Below, piece after piece: positions 43,463 through 55,206 of a DNA stretch of 64,000 nucleotides. This DNA is from Pseudomonadota bacterium. GTDB taxonomy: Bacteria > Pseudomonadota > Gammaproteobacteria > Burkholderiales > Burkholderiaceae_C. The notes under the pieces are model-generated. The model was not told the DNA's origin. It saw nothing but the letters and a program-made list of their open reading frames with translations, and did not search any database. Numbering within the stretch: the first letter of the stretch is position 1; each line of letters opens with the position of its first letter. The DNA lies in NCBI GenBank assembly GCA_020161775.1, contig JAIUOW010000022.1, positions 1-64,000 on the forward strand, read 5' to 3'. The translations under genes were made by a program, and so were the position numbers.

Positions 43463-45000
43463 CCCGCGGCGACAGGAATATTCTTGAACTCACCCGTGGC
43501 AATGCGCTTTTGCCATTCGGCCGGGCCGGTGATGTGGGCGCTGGTGCCGCCGGCATCCACCGCCACCGTCACGGGCATGTCCACTACGTCAAATTCATAG
43601 ATCGCTTCCATGCCCAGGTCGGCAAAGCCCACCACCCTGGCGGCCTTGATGGCCTTGGACACCAGGTACGCCGCGCCGCCCACGGCCATCAGGTACGCGC
43701 TCTTGTGCTTCTTGATGGCCTCGATGGCCACCGGGCCGCGCTCGGACTTGCCGACCATGGCGATCAGGCCGGTTTCGGCCAGCATCATTTCCGTGAAGCC
43801 GTCCATGCGCGTGGCAGTGGTCGGGCCCGCGGGGCCCACCACCTCATCGCGCACTGGATCGACCGGCCCGACGTAGTAGATGACGCGGTTGGTGAAATCC
43901 ACCGGCAGCTTCTCGCCCCGCGCCAGCATGTCCTTGATGCGCTTGTGCGCGGCGTCGCGGCCGGTGAGCATCTTGCCGTTGAGCAGCAGCGTGTCGCCGG
44001 GCTTCCAGCTGGCCACTTCTTCGCGGGTGAGCGTGTTCAGGTCCACGCGCCGGCTCTTCTTGGTGTCGGGCGTCCATTGCACATCCGGCCACAGGTCCAG
44101 CGACGGTGCATCCAGGTACACGGGGCCCGAGCCGTCCATCACAAAATGCGCGTGGCGCGTGGCGGCGCAGTTGGGGATCATGGCCACGGGCTTGCTGGCC
44201 GCGTGCGTGGGGTACATCTTGATCTTGACGTCCAGCACCGTCGTCAGGCCGCCCAGGCCCTGGGCGCCAATGCCCAGCGCGTTGACCTTTTCATACAGCT
44301 CCAGGCGCAGTTCCTCGGTCTTGTTGCGCGGGCCGCGGGCCTGCAGCTCGTACATGTCGATGTCGTCCATCAACGACTCCTTGGCCATCAGCATGGCCTT
44401 CTCGGCCGTGCCGCCGATGCCGATGCCCAGCATGCCCGGCGGGCACCAGCCCGCGCCCATGGTGGGCACGGTCTTGAGCACCCAGTCCACCACGCTGTCG
44501 CCAGGGTTGAGCATGATCATCTTGCTCTTGTTTTCGCTGCCGCCGCCCTTGGCGGCGACGGTCACGTCCACCGTGTTGCCGGGCACGATCTCGGTGAAGA
44601 TAACCGCTGGCGTGTTGTCCTTGGTGTTCTTGCGCTCAAACTGCGGGTCGGCCACCACGCTGGCGCGCAGCATGTTGTCGGGGTGGTTGTAGCCGCGGCG
44701 CACGCCTTCGTTCACAGCGTCTTCCAGGCTGCCGGTAAAGCCCTCCCAACGCACGTCCATGCCGACCTTCAGGAACACGTTGACGATGCCGGTGTCCTGG
44801 CAGATCGGGCGCTGGCCGGTTGCGCTCATCTTGCTGTTGGTCAGGATCTGCGCAATCGCGTCCCGGGCCGCCGGGCTTTGCTCGCGCGCATAGGCGCGTG
44901 CCAGGTGGGCGATGAAGTCGGCAGGGTGGTAGTAGCTGATGTACTGCAGGGCGGCGGCGACGGATTCGATCAGGTCGTCTTGCTTGATGGTGGTTGTCAT
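43459..45000 (-). CDS. fumA: class I (iron-sulfur) fumarate hydratase
   Basis: The 513-residue enzyme interconverts fumarate and malate with a [4Fe-4S] cluster, and has the two-part layout (alpha and beta regions) of the oxygen-sensitive class. Cysteine-containing segments are GQRPICQDTGIVNVFL, PNCAATRHAHF and others, with GAGWCPPGMLGIGIGG and MTVAVDAGG-type regions. It is probably the iron-dependent counterpart of the fumC gene at 46606. Tartrate dehydratases are related; the length favours fumarase. No clear ribosome site precedes the ATG. It shares an operon with murI. Confidence 0.88.
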   Translation of the reverse strand: MTTTIKQDDLIESVAAALQYISYYHPADFIAHLARAYAREQSPAARDAIAQILTNSKMSATGQRPICQDTGIVNVFLKVGMDVRWEGFTGSLEDAVNEGVRRGYNHPDNMLRASVVADPQFERKNTKDNTPAVIFTEIVPGNTVDVTVAAKGGGSENKSKMIMLNPGDSVVDWVLKTVPTMGAGWCPPGMLGIGIGGTAEKAMLMAKESLMDDIDMYELQARGPRNKTEELRLELYEKVNALGIGAQGLGGLTTVLDVKIKMYPTHAASKPVAMIPNCAATRHAHFVMDGSGPVYLDAPSLDLWPDVQWTPDTKKSRRVDLNTLTREEVASWKPGDTLLLNGKMLTGRDAAHKRIKDMLARGEKLPVDFTNRVIYYVGPVDPVRDEVVGPAGPTTATRMDGFTEMMLAETGLIAMVGKSERGPVAIEAIKKHKSAYLMAVGGAAYLVSKAIKAARVVGFADLGMEAIYEFDVVDMPVTVAVDAGGTSAHITGPAEWQKRIATGEFKNIPVAAG

Positions 45001-45188
45001 GGGGCAGGCAATGAAGTCGTGGAGCCACGTGCATTATCCCAAACGCTGCCCCACGGACTTCGCGGAAGTTCGGCGCCCCAAATCAAGGCGTGTGCACCAA
45101 AGTGTTCCATTGGTTGAGCACCGGGTTGGCGCAGCAGCACCAGGAGCGTGCAAAATGGATGGTTTATTTTTTTCAGCCCAGCCCCTCC

Positions 45189-46532
45189 ATGAAATACAAA
45201 ACCTGTGAAGACTTCCTGGCGCACGTCGCGTCGCGTAACCCTGGCCAACCGGAGTTCCTCCAGGCAGTGACCGAAGTCATGGCGAGCCTGTGGCCGTTCA
45301 TTGCGGAACATCCCCGGTATGCCGAGCAGGGCTTGCTGGACCGGTTGGTCGAGCCCGAGCGTGCGATCCAGTTCCGGGTGTCCTGGGTTGACGACCATGG
45401 GCAGGTCCAGGTGAACCGTGGCTATCGCATCCAGCACAGCTCGGCCATCGGCCCGTTCAAGGGGGGCCTGCGGTTTCATCCGTCGGTGAACCCGTCCATC
45501 CTCAAGTTCCTGGCCTTCGAGCAGACCTTCAAGAACGCGCTGACCACGCTGCCCATGGGCGGCGCCAAGGGTGGTTCGGATTTCGATCCCAAGGGCCGCA
45601 GTCCGGGTGAGGTCATGCGCTTTTGCCAGGCTTTCATCAGCGAGCTTTTCCGCCACATTGGCGCGGACACCGACGTGCCGGCGGGCGACATCGGCGTGGG
45701 TGGCCGCGAAGTGGGCTTCATGAGCGGCATGATGAAGAAGCTGAGCAACCGGGCCGACTGTGTGTTCACGGGCAAGGGCCTGTCCTTTGGCGGCTCGCTG
45801 ATCCGGCCCGAAGCAACGGGCTATGGCACCGTGTACTTCGCTCAGGAAATGCTCAAGGCGTCCAGCAGGTCCCTGGACGGCCTGCGCGTCAGCGTGTCCG
45901 GTTCTGGCAACGTGGCGCAGTACGCCATTGAAAAGGCCATGGCGCTGGGCGCCAAGGTAGTTACCGTGTCTGATTCGAGCGGCACCGTGGTGGATGAGGA
46001 CGGCTTCACACCGGCCAAGCTGGCCGAGCTCATGGAGGTCAAGAACCATCTGTACGGCCGTGTGGGCGACTATGCCCTGCGAACCAAAACGCAATTCCAT
46101 CCCGGCGTGCGTCCCTGGGCGGTGCCGGTGGATGTGGCCCTGCCTTGCGCCACGCAGAACGAGCTGACCGATGAAGACGCGCGCACGCTGGTCAAAAACG
46201 GCGTGCTGTGCGTGGCCGAGGGCGCCAACATGCCTTCCACCATCGACGCCGTGCATGTGTTCGAGGCCGCCAGGGTGCTGTTTGCGCCGGGCAAGGCCAG
46301 CAACGCCGGTGGTGTCGCCACATCCGGGCTGGAGATGAGCCAGAACGCCATGCGCATCAGCTGGCCGCGCGAAGAGGTCGATGCGCGCCTGTTTGGCATC
46401 ATGCAGGGCATCCACAACGCCTGCCTGCAGCACGGCCGGCGCAAGGACGGCAGCACCAGCTATGTGGATGGCGCCAACATCGCCGGCTTCGTGAAGGTGG
46501 CCGACGCCATGCTGGCGCAGGGCGTGGTCTGA
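45189..46532 (+). CDS. gdhA: NADP-dependent glutamate dehydrogenase
   Basis: The 447-residue enzyme aminates 2-oxoglutarate with ammonia. It starts [20 protein letters not shown] and has the active-site lysine in [16 protein letters not shown], the [11 protein letters not shown] substrate site and the nucleotide-binding [17 protein letters not shown]. Length and motifs fit the hexameric NADP class. I chose this ATG from family N-termini, not from a ribosome site. The 188 bases upstream hold the presumed promoter, where I see only GGGGCAGGC and no clear motif. Confidence 0.93.
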   Translation: MKYKTCEDFLAHVASRNPGQPEFLQAVTEVMASLWPFIAEHPRYAEQGLLDRLVEPERAIQFRVSWVDDHGQVQVNRGYRIQHSSAIGPFKGGLRFHPSVNPSILKFLAFEQTFKNALTTLPMGGAKGGSDFDPKGRSPGEVMRFCQAFISELFRHIGADTDVPAGDIGVGGREVGFMSGMMKKLSNRADCVFTGKGLSFGGSLIRPEATGYGTVYFAQEMLKASSRSLDGLRVSVSGSGNVAQYAIEKAMALGAKVVTVSDSSGTVVDEDGFTPAKLAELMEVKNHLYGRVGDYALRTKTQFHPGVRPWAVPVDVALPCATQNELTDEDARTLVKNGVLCVAEGANMPSTIDAVHVFEAARVLFAPGKASNAGGVATSGLEMSQNAMRISWPREEVDARLFGIMQGIHNACLQHGRRKDGSTSYVDGANIAGFVKVADAMLAQGVV

Positions 46533-46605
46533 CAGCGGCGGGGCAAAGTCTGCTACGGTGGCACTTGCGCCATGTCGGCGCGCCAACCCACCCGGGAGGG
46601 ACACC

Positions 46606-47997
46606 ATGACCAGCGTCCAGACCCGGACCGAACACGACACCTTCGGTCCCGTTGAAGTCCCCGCCAACCGGCTATGGGGCGCGCAGACCCAGCGCTCGCT
46701 GCAGAACTTCGATATTTCCGGCGAACGCCAGCCGCGTGAAATCATCCGCGCGCTGGCGCAGGTCAAGCGCGCGTCGGCCACCGTCAACCATGCGCTGGGC
46801 CTGCTGGATGAGGCCAAAGCGCTGGCCATCATCGCCGCGGCTGACGAGGTGATTGCCGGGCAGCATGAGGACGAGTTTCCGCTCGTGGTCTGGCAGACCG
46901 GCTCGGGCACGCAGACCAACATGAACGTCAACGAGGTGCTGGCCAACCGCGCCAGCGAGCTGCTGGGCGGCGCGCGCGGCGAGGCGCGCAAGGTCCACCC
47001 CAACGACGACGTGAACAAGAGCCAGTCGAGCAACGACGTGTTTCCCACAGCCATGCATGTGGCGGCGGTGGATGCCATCACCCACCGGTTGCTGCCGGCT
47101 ATCGACAAACTGCGCACGACGCTCGCGGCCAAGGCGGCCGGGTTCGATTCCATCGTCAAGATCGGCCGTACCCACCTGCAGGACGCCACGCCGCTGACGC
47201 TTGGACAGGAGTTTTCTGGCTATGCCGCGCAGTTGGTGCACGGCGAAGCCCATGTGCGCGCCGCCTTGCCGCACCTGTGCGAGCTGGCGCTGGGCGGCAC
47301 GGCCGTGGGCACGGGGCTGAACGCGCCCAAGGGCTATGCGGTGGCCGTGGCGGCCGAGCTGGCCCGCCTGACCGGCCTGCCGTTCGTGACGGCGCCCAAC
47401 AAGTTCGAGGCCATGGCCAGCGTGGATGCGCTGGTGCATGCCCACGGCGCGCTCAAGACGCTGGCGGCCAGTCTGACCAAGATTGCGAACGACGTACGCT
47501 GGCTGGCCAGCGGGCCGCGCAGCGGCATTGGCGAGCTGAGCATCCCCGAGAACGAGCCGGGCTCGTCCATCATGCCCGGCAAGGTCAACCCCACGCAGAG
47601 CGAGGCGCTGACCATGCTGGCCGCGCAGGTCATGGGCAATGACGTGGCCATCAACATCGGCGGCGCGTCGGGCAATTTCGAGCTCAATGTATTCCGGCCC
47701 ATGGTGGCGCACAACTTCTTGCAAAGTGTGCGGCTGCTGGCCGATGGCATGGTGAGCTTCAACGACCATTGCGCCGTGGGGATAGAACCCAACCGCGAGC
47801 GCATTGCCGAGCTGGTGGACCGCTCATTGATGCTGGTGACGGCGCTGAATCCGCACATTGGCTACGACAAGGCGGCGGCCATTGCCAAGAAGGCCCACAA
47901 GGAAGGAACCAGCCTGCGCGAGGCGGCGCTCACCACGGGCTACGTGACGGCGGCGCAGTTCGACCAGTGGGTACGGGCCGACCAGATGACCGGCTGA
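46606..47997 (+). CDS. fumC: class II fumarate hydratase
   Basis: The 463-residue, iron-independent enzyme begins [20 protein letters not shown] and has the superfamily signature [17 protein letters not shown]-like and [14 protein letters not shown] segments complete the active site. It is stable to oxygen and oxidants, complementing the iron-sulfur fumarase. GGGAGGG precedes the ATG. It converges on a membrane-protein gene. Confidence 0.95.
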   Translation: MTSVQTRTEHDTFGPVEVPANRLWGAQTQRSLQNFDISGERQPREIIRALAQVKRASATVNHALGLLDEAKALAIIAAADEVIAGQHEDEFPLVVWQTGSGTQTNMNVNEVLANRASELLGGARGEARKVHPNDDVNKSQSSNDVFPTAMHVAAVDAITHRLLPAIDKLRTTLAAKAAGFDSIVKIGRTHLQDATPLTLGQEFSGYAAQLVHGEAHVRAALPHLCELALGGTAVGTGLNAPKGYAVAVAAELARLTGLPFVTAPNKFEAMASVDALVHAHGALKTLAASLTKIANDVRWLASGPRSGIGELSIPENEPGSSIMPGKVNPTQSEALTMLAAQVMGNDVAINIGGASGNFELNVFRPMVAHNFLQSVRLLADGMVSFNDHCAVGIEPNRERIAELVDRSLMLVTALNPHIGYDKAAAIAKKAHKEGTSLREAALTTGYVTAAQFDQWVRADQMTG

Positions 47998-48001
47998 AGC
48001 C

Positions 48002-48607
48002 TCAGTGCTTGCCGGGGCCCGACATCAGCTTGTCGGTGTACGCGATGGCAATGGCCGACAGCAGGAAAGTGATGTGGATTGCCGTCTGCGCGATCAAAAC
48101 ACGGTCGCTGTAGTTGTCCGCATTGATGAAGGTCTTCAGCAGGTGGATGGAGCTGATGCCGATGATGGCGGTGGCCAGCTTGACCTTCAGCACCGACGCA
48201 TTCACATGGCTCAGCCATTCAGGCTGGTCGCGGTGGCCTTCGAGGTTCATGCGGCTTACAAAGGTTTCGTAGCCGCCCACGATCACCATGATCAGCAGGT
48301 TGGAGATCATCACCACGTCGATCAGCGCCAGCACCACCAGCATGATCACGGTCTCGTTCAGTGACGTGATGGGGGCCGATGCCTTGTAGCCGATGCTGGT
48401 CACCAGCGCCTGCAGTGCCGTCTGGCTGCCAAACGCGGCGGCGATCAGGTGCTCCAGCTCCACAAGGAAGTGCACCACATAGACCGCCTGCGCCGCGATC
48501 AGGCCCAGGTACAGCGGCAGCTGCAGCCAGCGGCTGGCAAAGATCAGGTTGGGCAGCGGACGCAGGGGAGAGTTCTTCCGTACGGTCGGATCATGGGGTT
48601 CTGACAT
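48002..48607 (-). CDS. YqhA/TIGR00645-family membrane protein
   Basis: The 201-residue protein has about four helices (about 25-50, 79-107, 133-155 and 175-195) and sequence features such as [21 protein letters not shown] and [10 protein letters not shown] that match the uncharacterised YqhA/TIGR00645 family. Its role is unknown; some relatives carry transport-like annotations. The end lies 4 bases from the fumC stop. Confidence 0.8.
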   Translation of the reverse strand: MSEPHDPTVRKNSPLRPLPNLIFASRWLQLPLYLGLIAAQAVYVVHFLVELEHLIAAAFGSQTALQALVTSIGYKASAPITSLNETVIMLVVLALIDVVMISNLLIMVIVGGYETFVSRMNLEGHRDQPEWLSHVNASVLKVKLATAIIGISSIHLLKTFINADNYSDRVLIAQTAIHITFLLSAIAIAYTDKLMSGPGKH

Positions 48608-48764
48608 GGGGCATTCGGGTTACTACGGTGCTGCGGATTGTAGGTTGCCCATGTGACGGCCAGTGCATGCGGTAAATTTGTAAGCTTTGAGCCAGTCAGT
48701 GGCCTGTAAGTGGCAAGCCTGACATTACCGCGAAATTCCCGTCAATCCTTGAGGAGACAAGCTC

Positions 48765-50750
<1,986 letters not shown>

Positions 50751-50765
50751 GAGGTAGCGTCCAGT

Positions 50766-50793
50766 AAAAAGCCACCGCATGCGGTTGCTTTTT
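50766..50793 (+). terminator. terminator after acs
   Basis: AAAAAGCCACCGC and GCGGTTGCTTTTT form a stem with one mismatch, ending in a T-run. It lies just after the acs stop. Confidence 0.75.
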
Positions 50794-50808
50794 TGTTCCA
50801 GTGCCACC

Positions 50809-50882
50809 GTGGAACCGGCTTCGCCGGGCCACTGGTGGCGCCCCCCAGTGGGGGGGAGGCGGCCGCAGGCCGCTTCGGGGGG
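50809..50882. repeat. dispersed GC-rich intergenic repeat, copy 2
   Basis: GTGGAACCGGCTTCGCCGGG to CTTCGGGGGG, with internal blocks slightly expanded compared with copy 1 at 4241-4309. It abuts the stop codon of the cytochrome c gene on the minus strand, again just downstream of a coding end. Confidence 0.7.
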
Positions 50883-50886
50883 CGTC

Positions 50887-51192
50887 TTACTTCACCGTCA
50901 TGATCCAGGCGGCCAGTTTTTTCGCCTCGGCGTCATTGACCTGCGCATTGGCGGGCATGGGCACGGGGCCCCATACGCCGGAGCCGCCCTTGATGATCTT
51001 GGCCGCCAGCTTGTCCACGGCGGTCTTGTCGCCGGCGTACTTGGCGGCAACGTCCTTGTAAGACGGGCCCACCAGCTTCTTGTCCACGGCGTGGCAGGCC
51101 ATGCAGTTCTTGGCGGTGGCCAGGGCCTGGTCGGCAAAGGCAGGAGCGGTGGCGGTCAGCGTGACGGCCAGGGCAAACAGAACGCGTTTCAT
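50887..51192 (-). CDS. small class I cytochrome c
   Basis: The 101-residue periplasmic protein has a signal peptide (1-20, cleavage after AFA), a heme-binding CMACH (30-34), and the axial methionine M79 in VWGPVPMP, the pattern of cytochrome c-551/c-552 carriers. It transfers electrons among periplasmic oxidoreductases and terminal oxidases. A GAGGATATCG precedes the ATG. It is monocistronic as far as can be seen. Confidence 0.92.
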   Translation of the reverse strand: MKRVLFALAVTLTATAPAFADQALATAKNCMACHAVDKKLVGPSYKDVAAKYAGDKTAVDKLAAKIIKGGSGVWGPVPMPANAQVNDAEAKKLAAWIMTVK

Positions 51193-51317
51193 CGATATCC
51201 TCGTGGGTTGGGTTACAGTCGTTTTAACGCGATTGTAGTGACTGGGGTTGACCGGCCGGTAACCCGTGGGTAAAGCCGGTAAAACCGCAAAGCCCCTTAA
51301 CCGTTGGAGAGAATGTC

Positions 51318-51569
51318 ATGTATTTCCTGCTGATTGGTATTGCGCTGCTGGCCATGAAGTACCTTGAAATTGGCCCTGTGGCGGCCTTTCCCTGGTGGGT
51401 GGTGCTGTCGCCGTTTGCCATGGCGGTGGCATGGTGGTCGTGGGCTGATGCGTCGGGTTACACCAAGAAAAAAGCGGTGGAGCGTGAAAACCAGAAGAAG
51501 CAGGCCCGCATCGACAAGAACCGCGAGAACCTTGGCATGGGGGCCGCCCCCACGCGCAAGAAGCGCTGA
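51318..51569 (+). CDS. 83-residue small membrane protein (TIGR04438-like)
   Basis: The protein has two hydrophobic stretches (about 3-18 and 23-44) with several tryptophans (PWWVVLSPFAMAVAWWSWAD), then a strongly basic tail with KKQARIDKNREN and TRKKR. It resembles the Trp-rich small proteins annotated as TIGR04438 in betaproteobacteria; function unknown. GGAGAG lies before the ATG. The region between the cytochrome and this gene is a short promoter-like gap. Confidence 0.7.
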   Translation: MYFLLIGIALLAMKYLEIGPVAAFPWWVVLSPFAMAVAWWSWADASGYTKKKAVERENQKKQARIDKNRENLGMGAAPTRKKR

Positions 51570-51593
51570 AACCGGCCTGCAATACACCATGGC

Positions 51594-51625
51594 AAAAAAC
51601 CCGCTTGCTTGCCTGCGTAGCGGGT
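51594..51625 (-). terminator. terminator after the tolC-like gene
   Basis: On the minus strand ACCCGCT pairs with AGCGGGT around 13 bases and is followed by TTTTT. It lies 16 bases beyond the tolC-like stop. Confidence 0.7.
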
Positions 51626-51640
51626 GGCCGGAAAGAGGGG

Positions 51641-53029
51641 CTATTTGTTCAGCACCACGCGGCCTGAGGCCACTTCCAGCCGCAGCCGGGCCTGGGCATG
51701 TCCCAGCTGCGCCTGCGTCAGCTGGGACCGGGCATTGGACAGCGCGACCTGGGTGCTGATGAGTTCCAGGATGGAGCCCACGCCAGCCTTGTAGCGGCCA
51801 AAAGTGATCTGGTAGCTCTGGCTGGCCGCGCGCAGCAGCATCTTGGCGGCGTTCAGGTTCTGCGCCTCCGTCTCCAGCAGCCGGGCATTGCGCCACAGGT
51901 CGGATTCCACGTCGCGCTCCACCTGCGTCAGCGCGGCCTCGCGGCTGGCTACCTGGGCCAGCGCCTGGGTTTCACGGGCCTGCTGCTCGGTGTGGTTGAA
52001 CAGCGGAATGCTGGCGACCACGTAGCCGCTCAGGCTGTGTTCAAACCGTCCGCCGGGCGTGCCCAGGTCGCGCGTGCTGCCCGCGCCCAGCGACAGCTGC
52101 ACGTTGCCCTTGCCTTCGGCCCGCACCGCGTCCACGCGGGCCTTGAGCGCCAGCACGTCGGCGCGCGCCACCCGCACACGGGGGTGGTCGCGCCGGGCGT
52201 CGGCGATCCAGTCGTCCAGCGGCCCGCGCGCGCTGATGGCCGGAAAGGCTGCGCTGATCGGCGCCAGCGACAGCGGCGTATCAACGGCAAAGCCCATGGC
52301 CACGGCCAGCAGCCCGCGCGCGGTTTCCCAAACGCCTTCGGCGCGCACCCGGTCCAGGGTGGCCTGCGCCAGTGCGGTTTGCGCCTGCAGTTTCTCGGAC
52401 AGCGACGCCACCTGCGCCGCATGCTTGGCCTCGGCGGCCTCCAGGCTCTGGCGCGCGACTGTTTCGGTGTCGCGCAGGGCTTCCAGGCGCGCCCAGGCGG
52501 TGGCTGCTTCCACATACAGACGCAGGGCCTCGTTGACCGCGTTGATGGACGACACATGTTGCGCCGAACGGGCCGATGCCAGCAACTGGCGCGATTGCTC
52601 CAGGTTGGCGTTGCGCACGCCGGCGTCGTACAGCACCCAGCTCACGCCCAGCGACCCGGTGAGGCTGGAACTCAACGAGCCGGAGCCGCTGTTGCTGGAC
52701 GGAATGCGGTTGCTGGCAACCTCGGCAAAGGCTGACACGCGGGGGCGGTAGGCGGCGCGGGCCAGGTCCACCCCGGCTTGCTGCTCATCCACCAGCAGCA
52801 GCGCCTGGTTGAGCAGCGGGCTCTTGCACAGCACATGCTCCACGGCGGACATCAGCGTCAGCTCCTGCAGGCCCTGGCCCGTGAGCTCGCGGCAGCCACC
52901 GCGGCCGGGCAGGGACGCCGCCACCTGCTCCAGCCCGGTCTGCGCGGCAGCGGGCCAGGGCGCCCATGCGCCACAGCCCAGCAAGGCGGCGGCGGCCACC
53001 CGCGTGAGCCGGGCGCGCACGGGTTTCAC
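51641..53029 (-). CDS. TolC-family outer membrane channel of a type I exporter
   Basis: The 462-residue protein has a signal peptide (cleavage near AAAQ) and two internal repeats of long helices (about 120-250 and 320-450) as in TolC-type trimers. It would form the outer-membrane duct for the ABC/HlyD pair encoded upstream. The start is GTG, overlapping the ABC gene stop (GTGA). It is followed by a terminator. Confidence 0.88.
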   Translation of the reverse strand: MKPVRARLTRVAAAALLGCGAWAPWPAAAQTGLEQVAASLPGRGGCRELTGQGLQELTLMSAVEHVLCKSPLLNQALLLVDEQQAGVDLARAAYRPRVSAFAEVASNRIPSSNSGSGSLSSSLTGSLGVSWVLYDAGVRNANLEQSRQLLASARSAQHVSSINAVNEALRLYVEAATAWARLEALRDTETVARQSLEAAEAKHAAQVASLSEKLQAQTALAQATLDRVRAEGVWETARGLLAVAMGFAVDTPLSLAPISAAFPAISARGPLDDWIADARRDHPRVRVARADVLALKARVDAVRAEGKGNVQLSLGAGSTRDLGTPGGRFEHSLSGYVVASIPLFNHTEQQARETQALAQVASREAALTQVERDVESDLWRNARLLETEAQNLNAAKMLLRAASQSYQITFGRYKAGVGSILELISTQVALSNARSQLTQAQLGHAQARLRLEVASGRVVLNK

Positions 53030-55188
53030 GCCCTGGCGGCGGGACGGGGCACGCCCAGCCGCTCAAAGTAGCCGTCAGGCGGGCCGTCATAGACGATCCT
53101 GCCGCGCTTCATCTCGATCACCCGCTGCGCCGAGCCAATGGTTTCGGGCCGGTGCGCGATGACGATGCGCGTCACGTTCAGCCCTGCGATGGATTCGTTG
53201 ACCTGCGCTTCGCGCTTGACGTCCAGGTGGCTGGTGGCTTCGTCCAGCAGCAGCACCTGCGGCTGCTTGTACAGGGCGCGCGCCAGCGTCACGCGCTGCT
53301 TCTGGCCGCCGGACAGCACCGTGCCCATGTCGCCCACCAGGGTCTGGTAGCCCATGGGCATGGCTTCGATGTCCTTGTGGATGGCTGCCAGCCGCGCGCA
53401 TTCCTCGATGCGTTCGTTGTCCGGGCGCGGGTCGAAGAAGCAGATGTTTTCCGCGATGGAGCCGGCAAACAGCGTGTCGTCCTGCATCACCGTGCCCACC
53501 AGGGAGCGCCAGGCGTCGTTGCCCATTTTTTCCAGTGGCACGGATCCCACCAGGATGGCGCCTTCCTGGGGTTTCAGCACGCCCAGCAGCAGGTTGGCCA
53601 GCGTGGTCTTGCCGCAGCCCGACGGGCCGGTCACGGCCACGGCATCGCCCGGCTGGATGCTGAAGCTCACGCCGTCCAGCACCCACGGGTCCTGCTCGGC
53701 ATAGCGAAAGCGCAGGTCGCGCACCACGATCTCGGGCGCCTTGTCGGGCACCTGGTCGGTCAGGGTGCGGCGCACTTCCTCCTCACCCGGCGTCAGCACC
53801 ACGTCGGCCAGGCGTTCGCCGTACAGGCGCAGCATCTTGATGTCGATGAACTGGTCGATCAGCCCGGTGACGCGCGAGTCAAACTGGCTGCGGTAGGCCA
53901 GGAATGCCATCAGCATGCCCACGCTCAGCTGGCCCGACAGGATCTGCGTGGCGCCCATCCACAGCAGCACGATGTTGAACACGCCGCTGAGCATGGAGCG
54001 CGCCAGGCCATACAGGATGCGCAGCTTCTGGATGCGCAGCGTGGCATTGGTTTCGTTGACCAGCAACGTCTGCCAGGCGCTGCGCCGCACCAGCTGGCGC
54101 GCAAACAGCTTGATGGTGCGCATGCCCCGGATGGTCTCCAGGTAATGCGTGGACAGCGTGGCGCCGCGCACGATCTGCTCTTCGGTGGCCAGGTACAGCG
54201 GCTTGAACCACAACAGGCGCAGCGCCAGGTACAGCCCCACGGCCACCAGCGCGATCCAGGCGAGGGTGGGGTTGTAGATGAACATCATCACCATGGTGAG
54301 GATCATCATCAGCCCGTCCAGCAGCGACTCCACAAAGGCGCTGGTCAGCACGCGCTGGATTTCGTCAATGGAGTTGGTGCGCGACACGATGTCGCCCAGG
54401 TGGCGCTTCTGGAAGTATTCCAGCGGCAGGCGCAGCAGGTGGGTGAAGATGTTGGCCTTCCACTGCACGCGGATGGAGGTGTTGATGGCCAGCAGCATCC
54501 AGGACCGCAGGATGCCCACGCCCTGCTGGATGAACAGCAGCAGCAGGAAGCCCAGCGCCAGCGTGGTCAGCAGGTTGGTGTCGCGCGAGACGATCACGTG
54601 GTCCAGGATCCACTGCATGAACAGCGGCCCGGTCAACACGAAGATCTGCAGCACCAAAGACAGCGTGAGGATTTTGGCCAGCGCCGGCCAGAAGCCGGTA
54701 ACCTGGCCGATCAGCTGGCCCAGCGCAATGGGTTTGGACTCCTTGCGCGGCTCGAAGCCGGGGTCGGGCCACAACTCCAGCGCTACGCCGGTGAAGTGCT
54801 CGTTGACCTCCTGCATGGTGTAGCGGCGCTCGCCCACGTCAGGGTCATGCACCGTGACCTGGTTGCCGCGCACGGACTTGAGCACCACGAAGTGATTCAG
54901 GTCCCAGTGCAGGATGGCCGGCGTGCTCAGGTTGGCCATGTCCTTGAGCTGCAGGCGCACGGCGCGAAAGCCCAGGCGTTCGTCCTGCGCCAGCTTGGCC
55001 AGCGACGCCAGCGACATGCCCTTGAGCGAAATCGCGTGGCGCGCGCGCAGCGTGGCCAGGTCGGTGATGACGCCGTGATAGCCCATGACCATGGCCAGGC
55101 ACGCCAGGCCGCATTCGGCGGCCTCGGTCTGCAGGATCACCGGCAGGCGCCTGCGCAGGCCGAGTGAAAGCGATTCAAGCCAGGCCAT
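53026..55188 (-). CDS. ABC exporter with C39 bacteriocin-processing peptidase domain
   Basis: The 720-residue protein has an N-terminal C39 peptidase domain (about 1-145) with Q20, C26, H99 and D115 in the expected places, a six-helix ABC domain (about 160-450), and an ATPase (about 480-705) with Walker A GPSGCGKTT, LSGGQKQRVTL and the Walker B VLLLDEATSHLD. Such exporters cut a double-glycine leader from a peptide and export it, often together with HlyD and TolC partners. No cargo gene with such a leader is visible next to it. It overlaps the tolC-like gene by four bases. Confidence 0.93.
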   Translation of the reverse strand: MAWLESLSLGLRRRLPVILQTEAAECGLACLAMVMGYHGVITDLATLRARHAISLKGMSLASLAKLAQDERLGFRAVRLQLKDMANLSTPAILHWDLNHFVVLKSVRGNQVTVHDPDVGERRYTMQEVNEHFTGVALELWPDPGFEPRKESKPIALGQLIGQVTGFWPALAKILTLSLVLQIFVLTGPLFMQWILDHVIVSRDTNLLTTLALGFLLLLFIQQGVGILRSWMLLAINTSIRVQWKANIFTHLLRLPLEYFQKRHLGDIVSRTNSIDEIQRVLTSAFVESLLDGLMMILTMVMMFIYNPTLAWIALVAVGLYLALRLLWFKPLYLATEEQIVRGATLSTHYLETIRGMRTIKLFARQLVRRSAWQTLLVNETNATLRIQKLRILYGLARSMLSGVFNIVLLWMGATQILSGQLSVGMLMAFLAYRSQFDSRVTGLIDQFIDIKMLRLYGERLADVVLTPGEEEVRRTLTDQVPDKAPEIVVRDLRFRYAEQDPWVLDGVSFSIQPGDAVAVTGPSGCGKTTLANLLLGVLKPQEGAILVGSVPLEKMGNDAWRSLVGTVMQDDTLFAGSIAENICFFDPRPDNERIEECARLAAIHKDIEAMPMGYQTLVGDMGTVLSGGQKQRVTLARALYKQPQVLLLDEATSHLDVKREAQVNESIAGLNVTRIVIAHRPETIGSAQRVIEMKRGRIVYDGPPDGYFERLGVPRPAARA

Positions 55189-55206
55189 GCGTGCTGCGTC
55201 CCTTCA

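Noticed and set aside
48700-48725. TGGCCTGTAAGTGGCA upstream of acs as a sigma-54 promoter.
   Set aside because: It lacks the -24 consensus beyond TGGC and the GC doublet at -12 does not match; a sigma-70 promoter is as likely.
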